DNA from: DSFT01 sp032249175
GTDB taxonomy: Bacteria; Hydrothermota; Hydrothermia; LBFQ01; DSFT01
Reading direction: 5' to 3'
Assembly (NCBI GenBank): GCA_032249175.1
Contig: JAVVGK010000024.1
Coordinates: forward strand, 1-16,136
DNA length: 16,136 nt
The notes below the pieces were generated by a model, which saw only the letters and a list, made by a program, of their open reading frames with translations, did not search any database and had not been told where the DNA came from. A program made the translations under genes and the position numbers. Of the stretch, positions 14,862 through 16,136 are shown piece by piece (the first letter of the stretch is position 1; every line of letters starts with the position of its first letter).

Positions 14862-15893
14862 ATGGATTTAGAAAAAACTATTATCAAATTGATAAAACAA
14901 AATGATTTTGAGAGCTTCAAGAAAGTTGTAGAAACTTATAATTTAAGTCTTTATAGTCGTATTGATATTGGAGCTTACTCTTCTAGGCGATTTGGAACAT
15001 TTCTTATAGAAAAGGATGCACCTCTTGAATTTTATAAATTCGTTTATGATAGAACTTCTAAAACGATTCGTGAAACTGGTGAAGATATTATTCCTGCTAT
15101 ATCAAGAGGCAAATTAGATTATGTTAAATTCTTTTATGAAAATGGTGAGAATTTGAAAGTATATGACGAATATAGTGATTCTATTTTACATCATGCAGTA
15201 AGAAGTGGTAATGAAGAGCTTGTAAAGTTCATATTAGAGCTTAAAATTGTTGATGTAAATGAAAAGGATTGGAAAGGAAAAACACCCTTAGATATAGCAA
15301 TTAGAATGGGTCTTGAAAGTATTGCTAATTTAATTAGGTCTTATGGAGGTATTGAAACAATAAAGAAAGAAGAGATTTATTCAAAGGAAGATGAAGAAGA
15401 GGAAGATATTGAGGAAATTTTGTCTGAACTTGCTGAAAATTCAAAGGAAGATAAAAAGCTTTTGTATGAATTTGAAAAATTATTAAGTGAGCATATTGAT
15501 GAAGTTGAATATCTTGAAGATTTGTCGCATTATTGGACAATTGACATTATTTTGAATTTAATAAAGGAAAAAAATTATGAATTTAATGAAATTTATGGGA
15601 TTATACGTCATGCTACGAAAGAATTAATTGACATAAATAGAAGCTATAAAGAAATAATTCCAATTCTTAAAAATCATAAGGAGTTTTTAATTTCATTAAG
15701 AAATGATGAAGGTGAAACACTTTTACATAAAGCAGTTAGGAAAAAAGATTATTATTTAGTTAAAATTTTTGTTAATTTGGGATTTGATATAAATGAAGAA
15801 AATTATGAAGGGAAAACACCACTCGCTATTGCTATTGAAAATGATGAGCATTTAATAGAAGAGTTTTTAAGAAGTAGGGGAGCTATTTTGTAA
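14862..15893 (+). CDS. Ankyrin-repeat protein with duplicated repeat module
   Basis: The 343-residue protein probably acts through protein-protein contact in the cytoplasm; there is no signal peptide or membrane segment. Clear ankyrin repeats occur in two places. The first is residues about 105-163 (DSILHHAVRSGNEELVKFILE, then KGKTPLDIAIRMGLESIANLI). The second is about 283-343 (GETLLHKAVRKKDYYLVKIFV, then EGKTPLAIAIENDEHLIEEFL). The two modules have parallel sequence and both end in Gly-rich turns (SYGGI and SRGAI), so they arose by internal duplication. Weaker helical repeats fill residues 1-100. Between them lies an acidic linker (about 168-190, KEDEEEEDIEEI) and a helical region. It has its own promoter, and the sequence upstream suggests it was the original neighbour of valS before the R-M cassette arrived. 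A role with the R-M system is possible but not supported. Partner unknown. Confidence 0.85.
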   Translation: MDLEKTIIKLIKQNDFESFKKVVETYNLSLYSRIDIGAYSSRRFGTFLIEKDAPLEFYKFVYDRTSKTIRETGEDIIPAISRGKLDYVKFFYENGENLKVYDEYSDSILHHAVRSGNEELVKFILELKIVDVNEKDWKGKTPLDIAIRMGLESIANLIRSYGGIETIKKEEIYSKEDEEEEDIEEILSELAENSKEDKKLLYEFEKLLSEHIDEVEYLEDLSHYWTIDIILNLIKEKNYEFNEIYGIIRHATKELIDINRSYKEIIPILKNHKEFLISLRNDEGETLLHKAVRKKDYYLVKIFVNLGFDINEENYEGKTPLAIAIENDEHLIEEFLRSRGAIL

Positions 15894-15904
15894 ATCAAAA
15901 ATTA

Positions 15905-16125
15905 ACTTGCTTTGTATAAGTTGTCAGGATTGCGAAATTCCCTGCTGAAAAGTGGGCACTTTTAGGTGCTTGAAAACTAATAAGTGATAAAAAATTTTCT
16001 AAAACTATTGATTTAATAGGGGAATTATTAGGGGGCGAAGTTTTTAAGCGGAATGTTTGATTTTAGGGTGAGTAGGGAAAATGTAGTAAAATAAATGATT
16101 TCAGAATTACTAGACAATGCAAAAA
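15905..16125. mobile_element. MITE-like element, decayed copy 2
   Basis: The gap after the ankyrin gene contains a diverged copy of the 7249-7463 element. The right half aligns from 16019 (GGGGAATTATTAGGGGGCGAAG) through TTTTTAAGCGGAATGTTTGA to TCAGAATTACTAGACAATGC, against the corresponding blocks at 7331-7456. The left end TTGCTTTGTATAAG (15907-15920) is an imperfect inverted repeat of the right end. About 24 bases containing the right arm of the GC hairpin are missing. An extra hairpin, GGGCAC/GTGCTT (15954-15959 with 15966-15971, two G-U pairs), is present. The left part is too diverged to align fully, so the boundaries are approximate. Confidence 0.5.
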
Positions 16126-16136
16126 TTTTATGCTTT
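16111..16136 (+). promoter_or_regulatory. Possible start of a promoter for a gene beyond the window
   Basis: TAGACA at 16111-16116 in the right inverted repeat is followed 14 bases later by ATGCTTT at 16130-16136, the same sequence that begins the promoter/start boxes at 1415 and 14841. In those boxes the -10 starts at the last T of ATGCTTT. By analogy a -10 begins at 16136 with a 19-base spacer, but it lies outside the window. Confidence 0.3.

Noticed and set aside
12603..15893. A three-gene defence system made of methyltransferase, nuclease and ankyrin protein.
   Set aside because: The valS-end repeat and the separate promoter place the ankyrin gene outside the inserted cassette, so a common function is not supported by the sequence.

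Overview
The window is AT-rich throughout, with Arg codons almost all AGA/AGG and Lys/Glu/Ile-rich proteins. It looks like an uncultured, possibly thermophilic bacterium. Three things hint at a lineage in or near the FCB group, or a WOR-3/Hydrothermae-type candidate phylum: a secreted protein ending in a type IX-secretion-like sorting domain, almost no Shine-Dalgarno sequences, and promoters placed directly against start codons. That placement is inference and is not certain. Housekeeping genes (purM, asnB, rpmI, lon, valS) show it is a chromosome.

Layout. At 1-1380 is the 3' part of a helical-repeat protein with a possible C-terminal winged helix, probably cut by the window edge. At 1436-3664 is a cysteine-rich secreted protein with two Asp-box (BNR) motifs and a sorting-type C-terminal domain, preceded by a near-consensus promoter. 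It converges on a minus-strand operon (7225 down to 3685) of lipoprotein - purM - asnB with overlapping genes. A divergent intergenic region (7226-7491) holds an inverted-repeat-bounded element containing a terminator hairpin. A plus-strand run then follows: rpmI - lon - valS - DNA methyltransferase - restriction endonuclease - ankyrin-repeat protein. The last 240 bases hold a second, decayed copy of the 7.3 kb element.

Main finding. The methyltransferase/endonuclease pair sits exactly at the 3' end of valS. The last codons of valS are present again just after the endonuclease: a 20-base exact repeat inside a longer in-frame match encoding (M/I)EKLKRIL and ending in a stop. The right-hand copy supplies the -35 box of the ankyrin gene promoter. 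This is the footprint expected if the restriction-modification cassette inserted between valS and the ankyrin gene and duplicated the target. The cassette also uses CGN arginine codons that valS appears to lack.

Other points. The ankyrin gene and the secreted-protein gene share a nearly identical promoter/start box, with the -10 nine bases before the ATG, which implies leaderless mRNAs. ValRS lacks the zinc-knuckle segment that normally precedes DVLDTWFSS. rpmI stands apart from infC and rplT. I saw no tRNA, rRNA or CRISPR array.
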